Positions 55,111 through 63,376 of a DNA stretch of 64,000 bases are shown here, piece by piece (position 1 is the first letter of the stretch; each line of letters starts with the position of its first letter). The notes under the pieces are model-generated. The model saw only the letters and a list, made by a program, of their open reading frames with translations, had not been told where the DNA came from and searched no databases. The position numbers and the translations under genes were made by a program. Source of the stretch: Thiosulfativibrio zosterae (GTDB taxonomy: Bacteria; Pseudomonadota; Gammaproteobacteria; Thiomicrospirales; Thiomicrospiraceae); NCBI RefSeq assembly GCF_011398155.1, contig NZ_AP021888.1:392001-456000 (forward strand). Direction: 5' to 3'.

Positions 55111-56229
55111 TTATTCTGAGTCTGCTGCAAGCTGCTGAATTTGTTGTTCAATAAAGGCTTTCATGGTTTCAGGTTTCGGTAGTTCTAGTTGGTACTTAGA
55201 AACAAATAGTTGGTTGTCCATGCCGGCCAGCGCATATTCTGCTAGGGCGTTATTTTGGTTGGTGCATAGCAAAATACCTATGGGGGGTTGATCGCCCTGC
55301 GCCATCATATTGGCCTTATACCAGCTGACATAGGTATTGAGTTGGCCGATGTTGGTATGATTAAAGTCTTCAAGTTTTAAGTCTACTAATACATGACATT
55401 TGAGAATGCGGTGGTAAAACACTAAATCGATAAAGTAATAGTCATCGCCAATTAAAATGCGTTTTTGTTTGGCTTCAAAACAAAAGCCGTGCCCTAGTTC
55501 TAGCATAAAGTCTTCTAACTTTTTGATTAGCTGGGCTTCTAAGTGCGTTTCACTCATGACTTCTTGCGGCTTTAAGCCTATAAATTCAAAAACATAAGGG
55601 TCACGAATCACCAGGCCTGGTGTATTTTTTGGGTCAGATTGATTGGCCAGTTGTTGTAGTTGAGCCTTGTTATTTGATAACCCAGAGCGCTCGTAATAAA
55701 GGCTGTTTATTTGGCGCTTAAGTTCTCGCACACTCCATTGCGCTTGCATGGCTTCTACTTCGTAAAATTGGCGTTTAATTGGGTCTGCTATGGCAATCAA
55801 CTCGACTAGATGGCTGAAAGACAAACGACTGACCACTTGAGTTTGCCACAAGGTTGTTGATTGGTTTTGAATTTGGGAGATATTGTCTCCCATTTCTAAG
55901 CTTTGCAATTTTAATTCGGGAGTCAGTGTCTCCCGAATGTGAGGGTAGGTTTGATAAAACTGTGTGTAGCGGCGTAACTCACGGGCATCAACTCGAGAAA
56001 CTGCAAGACTTTTGAGTTGTTTAGCAAGTTTTTCGAAGAGTTGTTCTCCATAGTCAGCACGGTCTTGACCTTGCAGCTGGTATTCTGCTATGTAGTACCC
56101 AATAAGCCAGTTTCTGAGCGTTAAGCTGATATTGACCGCTTTGCTGGCAAGCTTGGTAAGTTGTGAGTCAGCCTGTTGAATTTGACCGAGTAGTGCAGAA
56201 AAGTTTTGCGGTTTTTGGATAATTGACAT
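55111..56229 (-). CDS. DUF1016 (YhcG-type) PD-(D/E)XK nuclease-domain protein
   Basis: Protein of 372 residues with an N-terminal DUF1016 domain (about 1-190; SLTLRNWLIGYYIAEYQLQG and LSFSHLVELIAI) and a C-terminal PD-(D/E)XK nuclease-like domain. That domain has an acidic residue in YYFIDLVFYHR and an ExK-like VDLKLEDF core, followed by IGQLNTYVSWY. YhcG-type proteins are typical of accessory regions and are suspected to act in defence or DNA handling; no function is established that I can name. It lies next to tRNA-Arg with short AT-rich non-coding flanks. It contains one exact iterated palindrome, arguing it has been in this genome or a close relative for a while. Confidence 0.87.
   Translation of the reverse strand: MSIIQKPQNFSALLGQIQQADSQLTKLASKAVNISLTLRNWLIGYYIAEYQLQGQDRADYGEQLFEKLAKQLKSLAVSRVDARELRRYTQFYQTYPHIRETLTPELKLQSLEMGDNISQIQNQSTTLWQTQVVSRLSFSHLVELIAIADPIKRQFYEVEAMQAQWSVRELKRQINSLYYERSGLSNNKAQLQQLANQSDPKNTPGLVIRDPYVFEFIGLKPQEVMSETHLEAQLIKKLEDFMLELGHGFCFEAKQKRILIGDDYYFIDLVFYHRILKCHVLVDLKLEDFNHTNIGQLNTYVSWYKANMMAQGDQPPIGILLCTNQNNALAEYALAGMDNQLFVSKYQLELPKPETMKAFIEQQIQQLAADSE
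55611..55620. repeat. CCAGGCCTGG iterated palindrome inside DUF1016 gene
   Basis: Exact copy; on the minus-strand gene it reads in frame as Pro-Gly-Leu-Val, the same frame as all other intragenic copies. Confidence 0.9.
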
Positions 56230-56483
56230 TGGTGCACACTCATTTGGTCTTGATAAGGTTGCTCTTTTTATTTAAGTATCTTAAGCCAAAATTAAGCCTG
56301 AGATTGTCAAATTTTTCTGAGTAACAAAATTGCTGACTAGAGTGATGAAATTAATATTGAGCATCGACATTCAAACATATAAGAATCGTATTATCAGGAT
56401 TTAAAGCTCGAGTGTTGAAATTTTGCGATTGAGTGAGTCAGTTTGTGACAAAATTACTGCATTAAAAAACGAATGAGAATTGC

Positions 56484-57071
56484 ATGATAGATAAGATTTC
56501 ATGGCTTGATAACTTGCCTTATGTACAGATTGTAATCAGTGTATTGATTCCATTTGCCATTGTCTTTACACAATGGATGGCGAAAAAACTCATTTTAAAC
56601 ATCAGCCTGGTTAAGCATGTGCCGCATGAGCGCGGTTATCAAGTTTACCGCTACTTTAAGTCACTGATTGTGGTTGTTTGGTTAGTGGTGCTTTTGGTCG
56701 TTTGGGGGATTGATTACCAAGCGCTGCTGGTTGTGGCTTCGTCAGTATTGGCGGTGATAGGGGTAGCTTTGGTTGCCCAGTGGTCTATTTTGAGCAATAT
56801 CACTGCGAGCATCATCGTGTTTTTTACCTTGCCGGCCAAAAATGGTGATGAAATTGAAATCCTCGATGGGCCTAATACCGTTAAAGGCCGCATTCAAGAA
56901 ATTAACTTTTTTAATGTGCTACTCAAAGACGATAAGGGCAATTTGATTGCCTTTCCCAATAATTTGATTTTGCAAAAAGCCGTCCGCAAAACAGATTTTC
57001 AGCCGCCAGAAGTGCCTAAGCCTTCTCGTCGTAGTTTACTCAAGCAGCGCCTTTCAAAAAGTCAGGAGTAA
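56484..57071 (+). CDS. Small MscS-family mechanosensitive channel
   Basis: Membrane protein of 195 residues, shorter than E. coli MscS (about 286). Two helices (about 12-32, 60-80) precede the pore-lining helix region LLVVASSVLAVIGVALVAQW, then IVFFTLPAKNGDEIEI and GRIQEINFFNVLLKD of the beta domain, and FPNNLILQKAV. The C-terminal alpha/beta cage domain is missing and replaced by a short basic tail. It could still gate under tension or act as a regulatory subunit. It stands alone between the DUF1016 gene and a sensor, with a 254-base upstream gap in which I see nothing definite. Confidence 0.85.
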   Translation: MIDKISWLDNLPYVQIVISVLIPFAIVFTQWMAKKLILNISLVKHVPHERGYQVYRYFKSLIVVVWLVVLLVVWGIDYQALLVVASSVLAVIGVALVAQWSILSNITASIIVFFTLPAKNGDEIEILDGPNTVKGRIQEINFFNVLLKDDKGNLIAFPNNLILQKAVRKTDFQPPEVPKPSRRSLLKQRLSKSQE

Positions 57072-57208
57072 ATCAGGGGGTTGAGTGCAAGAACTGTCAA
57101 AAATATTTGGCATGAATGGATGCCAGTAGAAGACTTTGGCATTTTGACTTATTGTGTCGCTTAATAGATGTGTGGTATGTTGTTTTTTTATTTTTTTGAA
57201 GATGTTTT

Positions 57209-60064
57209 ATGGGCTTATTGACTTGCTTTAAAACCCCAGCGCAAGGGTTTGCTAAAAGTTTAAATAATCAGCGTTCTTATCCGTTATTGGGTTTGATAGC
57301 GCTGGTTTTTAGCTTGTTAAGCAGTCCTCAGGGTTTTGCGAATGCCCCGCTTCAATCCTCAGAAAATGTGTCTAACGCCAAAGCAGCGCTGACTTATCGA
57401 TTGGCGGTCTTGGCCTATAGAGATAAGCCCAGCACCCATAAGCGTTGGCAGCCGTTAGTTGACTATTTAAATCAAAAATTTTATCCCGTTTCTTTTCAAT
57501 TAGAAGTCTTGCATTTGGCAGAGCTAGAAACGGCGGTTCAGCAGCATCAGGTTGATTTTGTACTGACTCAGCCAGCACATTATGTCTTATTAACTTATCA
57601 ATCAGGGTTAACTTCGCCCTTAGCTTCGTTGATTAATTTGGAAGGGGACTTTGCCACTGACCGCTTTGGTGGGGTCATTTTTACGCGTCATGATCGTGAT
57701 GATCTAGTGACGCTTGAAGATATCAAAGGGCAACGCATTGCGGCGGCGGCAACCAGTTCGTTAGGGGCCTATGAAATGCAAGCCTATGAGTTGCTTAAGC
57801 ATGGTGTGCGTTTACCTGGGCAAGCCACCTTGATAGAAACAGGTCAACCACAAAGTTTGGCGCTAGAGGCAGTTTTGTCTGGACAAGCAGATGTGGGCTT
57901 TGTGCGCACCGGTGTTTTGGAAGGCTTGGTTAAAAAGGGCAAGCTAGACATGGGGCAGTTGAAGTTAATCAATGCCCAGCGCCTACCCGATTTTCCCTTT
58001 GTGACCAGTACGGCTTTATACCCTGAATGGCCATTTGCTGCCATGCCGCATGTTGATAAAGAAGTGGCGCGTCAAGTCGCTGCCGCCTTATTGTCGATAC
58101 CCAGTATGGGCGACTTGGCGCGTTCTATGAATATCGCTGGATTTAACATTGCCGGTGACTATCGCACCATTGATGCCCTGATGCGCGAATTGCGTTTAGC
58201 CCCGTTTGACAAAGAAACCTTTACCTTGCGTGATTTTGTGGATATGTGGTTTACAGAATTACTCATTGGATTAGGGGTGTTTGTTTTTTGGGTGATGGCA
58301 ACTTTGTTTTTTATGGTTCAGCGTCAAAGGTTGCTGTCGCAAGAGCGCAATCGTTTAGAAGTGGCGCTTAATCAAGTGAGGTTATTAAACCAAGCGGTGG
58401 ATCAAAGCCCCGAAGCCATAGTGATTACCGATTCAGAGGGGCATATTAATTACATGAACCCCATGTTTCTAGATATGACCGGCTATTCAGAAACCGAAAT
58501 GCTGGGCAAAAATCCGCGTGTATTGCAGTCGGGATTAACCCCTGTTGAACAGTATGAAGCCATGTGGGCAATTTTAAAAGAGGGCAAGGTTTGGCGTGGT
58601 GAGCTGTCTAATCGACGCAAAGATGGCTCTGTTTATCCCGCACAGGCAATCATTTCACCCGTCAAAAATGCTATGGGCAAAGTGACTCATTACTTGGGTA
58701 TACAACGGGATTTGACCGAAAGAAAGCGCCGCGAAAAACGCATAGAAGAGTTGCTGTATCAAGATGAAGTGACGCAGGTTGCCAATCGCAATAAACTCAT
58801 TGAAACCTTAGATAAGTGTTTACAAGCAAACAATACTTACCCGGTTAAAGGTTGTTTAGTGTTGATTAATATAACGCGCTTTAAGTTTATTAATCAGTTG
58901 CATGGCATGGAAGTCGGGGATGGTGTTTTGTGCGCTGTGGCGCAACGCTTGAGTATTGTTTATGGTTCTAGAGGGTTGGTGGCGCGTTTAGCAGCGGACC
59001 ATTTTGCGATATTTTGTGAGAATAGGGTCGAAAAGTCTAAGGTAGACGAATGGATAGAGCAGATGGGGCAATTGGCAGCGACCGCCCTAGAACCGCGCTT
59101 AGAAGTCGGGCGTAAACGCTTTATGCTGGAAGCTTGTTTTGGTGTCGGTGCCTTTAGACAAGCGGAGGGGCAATTGCCCATTGATGCCATTAACCAAGTA
59201 TTTAATCAGGCAGGCATGGCGTTAAGAGCGGCGCGTCAGCCCAATGCGATAAGGTTGCAAATTTATAACGCCCAAATGATGGCCGAGCAATTGGAAAAAC
59301 ATCATCTGCAGTCAGAGCTGGCGCACGCCATTAAAGACCAGCAGTTGCGTTTATTTGTGCAACCCCAGGTATCGCAGGGTCAAGAATTGGTGGGGTTAGA
59401 ATGTTTGGTGCGTTGGCAGCATCCCGAAAAAGGGCTTTTGCCACCGGGTCACTTTATTACGCTGGCAGAGGAATCTGACCTGATCGTGTCCCTTGGCGAA
59501 TGGGTTATGGAGCAGGCCTGTGCCATTTTGGCTCAGGTTCAAAAAATACAGCCCAATATTCGAGTGGCGGTGAATATTAGCCCCAAGCATTTTCGCCAAG
59601 CCTATTTTAATGCTCAGTGTTTAGGGTATTTGGCAGCGGCAGGCGCAAATCCAAAGGGTTTGATGATTGAAATCACGGAAAGCCTGTTTGTAGATGATTT
59701 GGACGAAGTTATTGCCAAAATGACAGAGCTTAAAAAACACGGTATTCGCTTTTCGATTGATGATTTTGGTACCGGCTATTCTTCGTTGAGTTATTTACAG
59801 CATTTACCGGTAGATGAATTGAAGATAGACCGTGCCTTTATTTTGGGTATGGAGCGTTACGGGTTGGAAGGCAGTTTAGTGTCTTCTATTTATGCCATGG
59901 CACAACAAATGCAATTAGAAGTGGTTGCTGAAGGCATTGAAAATACCACGCAATGGCAACGATTGGCCAGGTTTGACCAGTTGCAGTTGCAAGGGTTTTT
60001 GTTTGCCAAGCCGCAGTTTTACCCTGACTGGTTAAAGACTTGGCAAAGCACGATTAATGTATAG
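57209..60064 (+). CDS. PhnD-like binding domain fused to PAS, degenerate GGDEF and EAL
   Basis: Sensor of 951 residues. A signal/anchor helix (about 22-45) leads to a periplasmic PhnD-type substrate-binding domain (about 62-335; YRLAVLAYRDKPSTHKRW, HQVDFVLTQPAHYVLL, IKGQRIAAAATSSLGAY). A second helix (about 350-372) is followed by PAS (about 390-510), a GGDEF domain (about 515-680) whose signature is AADHF and so cannot be a normal cyclase, and an EAL domain (about 690-945) with ECLVRW but intact [13 protein letters not shown]. The protein is probably a phosphodiesterase regulated by a phosphonate- or phosphate-like ligand (inference). It overlaps the convergent rsmJ by 33 bases. Confidence 0.9.
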   Translation: MGLLTCFKTPAQGFAKSLNNQRSYPLLGLIALVFSLLSSPQGFANAPLQSSENVSNAKAALTYRLAVLAYRDKPSTHKRWQPLVDYLNQKFYPVSFQLEVLHLAELETAVQQHQVDFVLTQPAHYVLLTYQSGLTSPLASLINLEGDFATDRFGGVIFTRHDRDDLVTLEDIKGQRIAAAATSSLGAYEMQAYELLKHGVRLPGQATLIETGQPQSLALEAVLSGQADVGFVRTGVLEGLVKKGKLDMGQLKLINAQRLPDFPFVTSTALYPEWPFAAMPHVDKEVARQVAAALLSIPSMGDLARSMNIAGFNIAGDYRTIDALMRELRLAPFDKETFTLRDFVDMWFTELLIGLGVFVFWVMATLFFMVQRQRLLSQERNRLEVALNQVRLLNQAVDQSPEAIVITDSEGHINYMNPMFLDMTGYSETEMLGKNPRVLQSGLTPVEQYEAMWAILKEGKVWRGELSNRRKDGSVYPAQAIISPVKNAMGKVTHYLGIQRDLTERKRREKRIEELLYQDEVTQVANRNKLIETLDKCLQANNTYPVKGCLVLINITRFKFINQLHGMEVGDGVLCAVAQRLSIVYGSRGLVARLAADHFAIFCENRVEKSKVDEWIEQMGQLAATALEPRLEVGRKRFMLEACFGVGAFRQAEGQLPIDAINQVFNQAGMALRAARQPNAIRLQIYNAQMMAEQLEKHHLQSELAHAIKDQQLRLFVQPQVSQGQELVGLECLVRWQHPEKGLLPPGHFITLAEESDLIVSLGEWVMEQACAILAQVQKIQPNIRVAVNISPKHFRQAYFNAQCLGYLAAAGANPKGLMIEITESLFVDDLDEVIAKMTELKKHGIRFSIDDFGTGYSSLSYLQHLPVDELKIDRAFILGMERYGLEGSLVSSIYAMAQQMQLEVVAEGIENTTQWQRLARFDQLQLQGFLFAKPQFYPDWLKTWQSTINV

Positions 60065-60730
60065 GTCGTAGCGCGTATTGGGGCTGCTGATTTCTGCTTG
60101 CGGTTTTTGGCCACCAATATAGGGCGCGCCTTTAGGGCGTTTAACCACCACACGATATTTGGCGATTTGCCGAGCAGCCGCGAGCAGGTTTTGGCTGTCT
60201 AGGTCGGGGCCAACTAAGGTTTGCAACAGTTTCATTTCTTTTTTAGGCGCAGCACTTTTCTTTTTCTCTGGGTACATGGGGTCTAAATAAATCACATCGA
60301 CACTGGGTTTTTCTTGCAGCAAATATTCGGTTGCATCGGCGTTGACGAGGGTTATGCGGTTTAAGATGTCTTGTATTTCTGGGTCTTGGAGGCCGCGAGC
60401 TAAACCATCTGCCAAAATTTGGGCAACCGGCTCGCTTTTTTCAATCATTAAGACTTCGCATCCCAAACTGGCAAATACAAAGCTGTCTGAGCCCATGCCG
60501 GCGGTGGCATCGATCACGCTGGGAATATATTGAGTGTGAAGGCCGATGGCTCTGGCTAAAGGCTGCCCTTTGCCTCCCCCAAATTGGCGGCGATGCGCTT
60601 TTTTACCGGCATTAAAGTCAATAAAAACCGGCCCGCTGTCAGCGGGTAAAATGGCCAGTTTGGTTTGACCTTGGTCAAGAATGTATTCAATGGTCGGTTG
60701 GCTTAAGCCAGATTGGGTGTTTTGAGTCAT
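60032..60730 (-). CDS. rsmJ: 16S rRNA (guanine-1516-N2)-methyltransferase RsmJ
   Basis: Methyltransferase of 232 residues. VIDATAGMGSDSFVFASLG is the SAM-binding motif I, VDVIYLDPMYP carries the DPMYP catalytic motif, and KKSAAPKKEM and YRVVVKRPKGAPYIGG are RsmJ-typical. It modifies G1516 of 16S rRNA. ATG 60730 is preferred over GTG 60745. The gene stands alone on the minus strand and overlaps the end of the PhnD-GGDEF-EAL gene by 33 bases. Confidence 0.92.
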   Translation of the reverse strand: MTQNTQSGLSQPTIEYILDQGQTKLAILPADSGPVFIDFNAGKKAHRRQFGGGKGQPLARAIGLHTQYIPSVIDATAGMGSDSFVFASLGCEVLMIEKSEPVAQILADGLARGLQDPEIQDILNRITLVNADATEYLLQEKPSVDVIYLDPMYPEKKKSAAPKKEMKLLQTLVGPDLDSQNLLAAARQIAKYRVVVKRPKGAPYIGGQKPQAEISSPNTRYDLYINRALPSL

Positions 60731-60852
60731 AGAATAAGCAACCACTTTTTAAAAAAAAATTAATTTGTGTGGCACTATTATAACTTCGATAATAAATAAA
60801 ATTGTTTTGAGTAACGCGGGCGTTACCGACTAAGAATAAATCAGGGGTTTTT

Positions 60853-62694
60853 GTGAACTTTACGCTGACTTGGCGCTACTGGATTTTGTTAATCATGGCT
60901 TGGATTGTGCCCGCTGTTGTCATGGTGCCGTTTTATCAATCGGATCGACAAAGCGTTAGCCACAAAGTATTTACCAATTACCAAGAGTATTTAGGGCGCG
61001 AAATCAAAACCCAAATCGACAGTAAACAACACAGCAATTTAGTTTTGGCAACGGCCTTGTCGCACTGGCCTAGCTTAATTTCTGTGTTAGAAAATGACGC
61101 CCCTGTTTCTGAATTACACCTGAATGATGTGTCTACCAGCCTCGCTTTAAATACCCGCTATAAAAATGTCTGGATTCAGGTGGTAGATGCCAAGGGCGTT
61201 AGCCGCTTAAGAAGCTGGACAGATAAAAAGGGCGATTCCTTGATTGAGGTTCGCAAAGAACTGGCTGATCTGATTAAACACCCGCGGGTAGATACGGCCA
61301 TTAGCATTGGTAAGTTTGCCTTATCACTGAAATCGATTGTGCCCTTGTATGGTAGTCAAAAACAGTTTTTAGGCTTTGTTGAGGTCATTACCCAATTTAA
61401 CTCCATTGACTATGATCTGCGAAAACAAGAACATCTGATGTCCATGTTGCTGATTAATCGCCCTTATTTAGATCAACTGTCGCGCTTGAAAGCGATTGCT
61501 GAAAATGAAGGGTACTTGCTCACTAATCATGCCGCAGGAGAGCCAGAAAAAGTCTTTTTGCAAAGCCATTCGGTAGACGACTTGGTTCGTATCAAGGATT
61601 ACAAGCTAATCGATGGTCAGTTTGTGGCCAGTTATCCCATTCGGGATGGAATGGGCGAAGTGCTTGCCTATTGGTTAATGGTGAAACACATAGAAGCTTT
61701 TGATTGGCACGAGTTTGATAACTTAGACAGCCGATATCTCTGGGGCTATTTTTTCATCGCCTCTTTGATGTTTTTGCTGGTTTTATTGGTATTCTTTAAA
61801 CGCAAAGCGGATTTTGAGCGTTTGTTCTTTTATCAAATATTTAATCACGCCCAAGAAGTTGTGTTTGTGAGTGATCGCAAGGGATTGGTCAAAGCCAATC
61901 AGGCGTTTTTTGACTTATTCAATGAATTTAAAACCCTTGAAGAGTTTCACAATACTTACCGTTGCGTCTGCGATACCTTTGTCAAAGAAGAGGGGTATCT
62001 GCAAGAGCACATGGGGGATTTGTATTGGTATGATTACATTCTGCAAAACACGGACATGACCCATCAAGCCAAAATTCAATATCGTGATAAAACATTCATT
62101 ATGACCGTGACCGCATCTAATATTATGCAGGCTCACCAAGAAAGCGGGCTGGTCAGTATTTTAATGGCCGATGTTACCGAGCAAGAGCTTTATAAAAAAG
62201 AGCTTGAGCATATCACCATCCATGATGATTTAACCGGTTTACGCAATCGCCATTATTTTAATCAGCGCATCGATGAAGAAATTCAGCGCTCGCAACGCTA
62301 TCAAAATCCTTTGTCATTGATTTCATTTGATATAGATCACTTTAAACAGGTGAATGACACTTACGGTCATGATGTAGGGGATTTGGTACTTAAAAAAGTA
62401 GCGCGCGAATGCTCGCCTTACATTCGTGAAACGGATGCCCTCTGTCGCGTTGGCGGCGAAGAGTTTATGGTGATTATGCCAGAAACCAAACTGGAAGATG
62501 CCGCGCTCATTGCCGAACGCTTGCGCATGGCGATACAAAATATGTCGTTAGGCAATTTGGAATTGCCGGTTACCATCAGTTTGGGCGTAGTAGAACTGAG
62601 CCACGTAGAAAACTTTACCCTGCTCTATAAGCGCGCTGACCAAGCCTTATATGCCGCAAAAGATAAAGGGCGAAATTGTGTGGTGGTGGGTTAG
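60853..62694 (+). CDS. Cache-PAS diguanylate cyclase
   Basis: Membrane diguanylate cyclase of 613 residues. An N-terminal helix (about 8-28), a periplasmic double-Cache-like domain with WIQVVDAKGVSRLRSW and FLGFVEVITQFNSIDYDL, and a second helix (about 298-315) precede a PAS-like domain (about 325-445) and GGDEF (about 450-612). The active motif VGGEEFMVIMPE is intact, with inhibitory RxxD (RETD) five residues before it, so the enzyme should make cyclic-di-GMP with product inhibition. There is no EAL domain. The GTG start has AGGGG upstream. A CCAGGCCTGG palindrome follows the stop codon. Confidence 0.92.
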   Translation: MNFTLTWRYWILLIMAWIVPAVVMVPFYQSDRQSVSHKVFTNYQEYLGREIKTQIDSKQHSNLVLATALSHWPSLISVLENDAPVSELHLNDVSTSLALNTRYKNVWIQVVDAKGVSRLRSWTDKKGDSLIEVRKELADLIKHPRVDTAISIGKFALSLKSIVPLYGSQKQFLGFVEVITQFNSIDYDLRKQEHLMSMLLINRPYLDQLSRLKAIAENEGYLLTNHAAGEPEKVFLQSHSVDDLVRIKDYKLIDGQFVASYPIRDGMGEVLAYWLMVKHIEAFDWHEFDNLDSRYLWGYFFIASLMFLLVLLVFFKRKADFERLFFYQIFNHAQEVVFVSDRKGLVKANQAFFDLFNEFKTLEEFHNTYRCVCDTFVKEEGYLQEHMGDLYWYDYILQNTDMTHQAKIQYRDKTFIMTVTASNIMQAHQESGLVSILMADVTEQELYKKELEHITIHDDLTGLRNRHYFNQRIDEEIQRSQRYQNPLSLISFDIDHFKQVNDTYGHDVGDLVLKKVARECSPYIRETDALCRVGGEEFMVIMPETKLEDAALIAERLRMAIQNMSLGNLELPVTISLGVVELSHVENFTLLYKRADQALYAAKDKGRNCVVVG

Positions 62695-62783
62695 CTCAAT
62701 AAAACAAACCCACTAATCTTGCCTACAAAAATCCACCCTCAAAAAAATCTCGCAAAACACGCGCAAAACCCATTTAAAAATCA

Positions 62784-62793
62784 CCAGGCCTGG
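62784..62793. repeat. CCAGGCCTGG iterated palindrome, intergenic
   Basis: Exact copy in the 152-bp gap between the diguanylate cyclase and gcvH, flanked by AAAAATCA and TCATTTC as at 28147-28178 and 37318-37350. Confidence 0.9.
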
Positions 62794-62846
62794 TCATTTC
62801 TTGGTATGATTTTGCCATTATTATGGTTTGTTCTTAGAGGTGAAAT

Positions 62847-63236
62847 ATGAGCGTGTTACCCAGTCATTTAAAATATGCCGAAACCCATGAATGGGTTTAT
62901 ATTGACCAAGACGGTTTAGCCGTGGTTGGTATTACGGATTTTGCCCAAGAGTCTTTGGGCGAATTGATGTCAGTGACTTTCCCCGATGAGGGTTCTGATG
63001 TGTCTGCCACTGATGAAGTCATGTCTTTAGAATCGGTGAAAGCCGCCTCTACCATTTTTGCCCCAATCAGCGGCGAAATTGTCGAAATCAATGAAGACTT
63101 AGAAGACAGCCCAGAGTTGGTCAATGACGAGCCTTATGATGGCGGTTGGTTATTCAAAATTCGTCCGCATGATGAGTCTGAGTTAGAAGACTTATTGTCT
63201 GATGAAGAATATGCCGAGCTCGTAGACGCTCAGTAA
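62847..63236 (+). CDS. gcvH: Glycine cleavage system H protein
   Basis: Lipoyl carrier protein of 129 residues, full length, that shuttles the aminomethyl group between the P and T proteins. KYAETHEWVYIDQDG opens the fold, the lipoylated lysine is in SLESVKAASTIFAP, and NDEPYDGGWLFKIRP is the C-terminal signature. The ATG has AGAGGTG upstream. No gcvT or gcvP is adjacent in the window. The RlmI-like gene follows after about 140 bases. Confidence 0.96.
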   Translation: MSVLPSHLKYAETHEWVYIDQDGLAVVGITDFAQESLGELMSVTFPDEGSDVSATDEVMSLESVKAASTIFAPISGEIVEINEDLEDSPELVNDEPYDGGWLFKIRPHDESELEDLLSDEEYAELVDAQ

Positions 63237-63376
63237 TGCATGTGCGAGTGCGTTGAGTGAACGGTGTTTCACTCAACCTAATTTTTTAAAGCCGTCTTTG
63301 ACGGTTTTATTTTTTATAAAGACTTTTGCAAGCCCCACTTGCAAGTCTTTTAGATGAACAGAGTTTAGGAAAATCC

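Noticed and set aside
57105-57130. TTGGCATGAATGGATGCC considered as a second sigma-54 promoter
   Set aside because: GG and GC are 11 bases apart instead of ten; it is better described as a small inverted repeat TGGCAT/ATGCCA.
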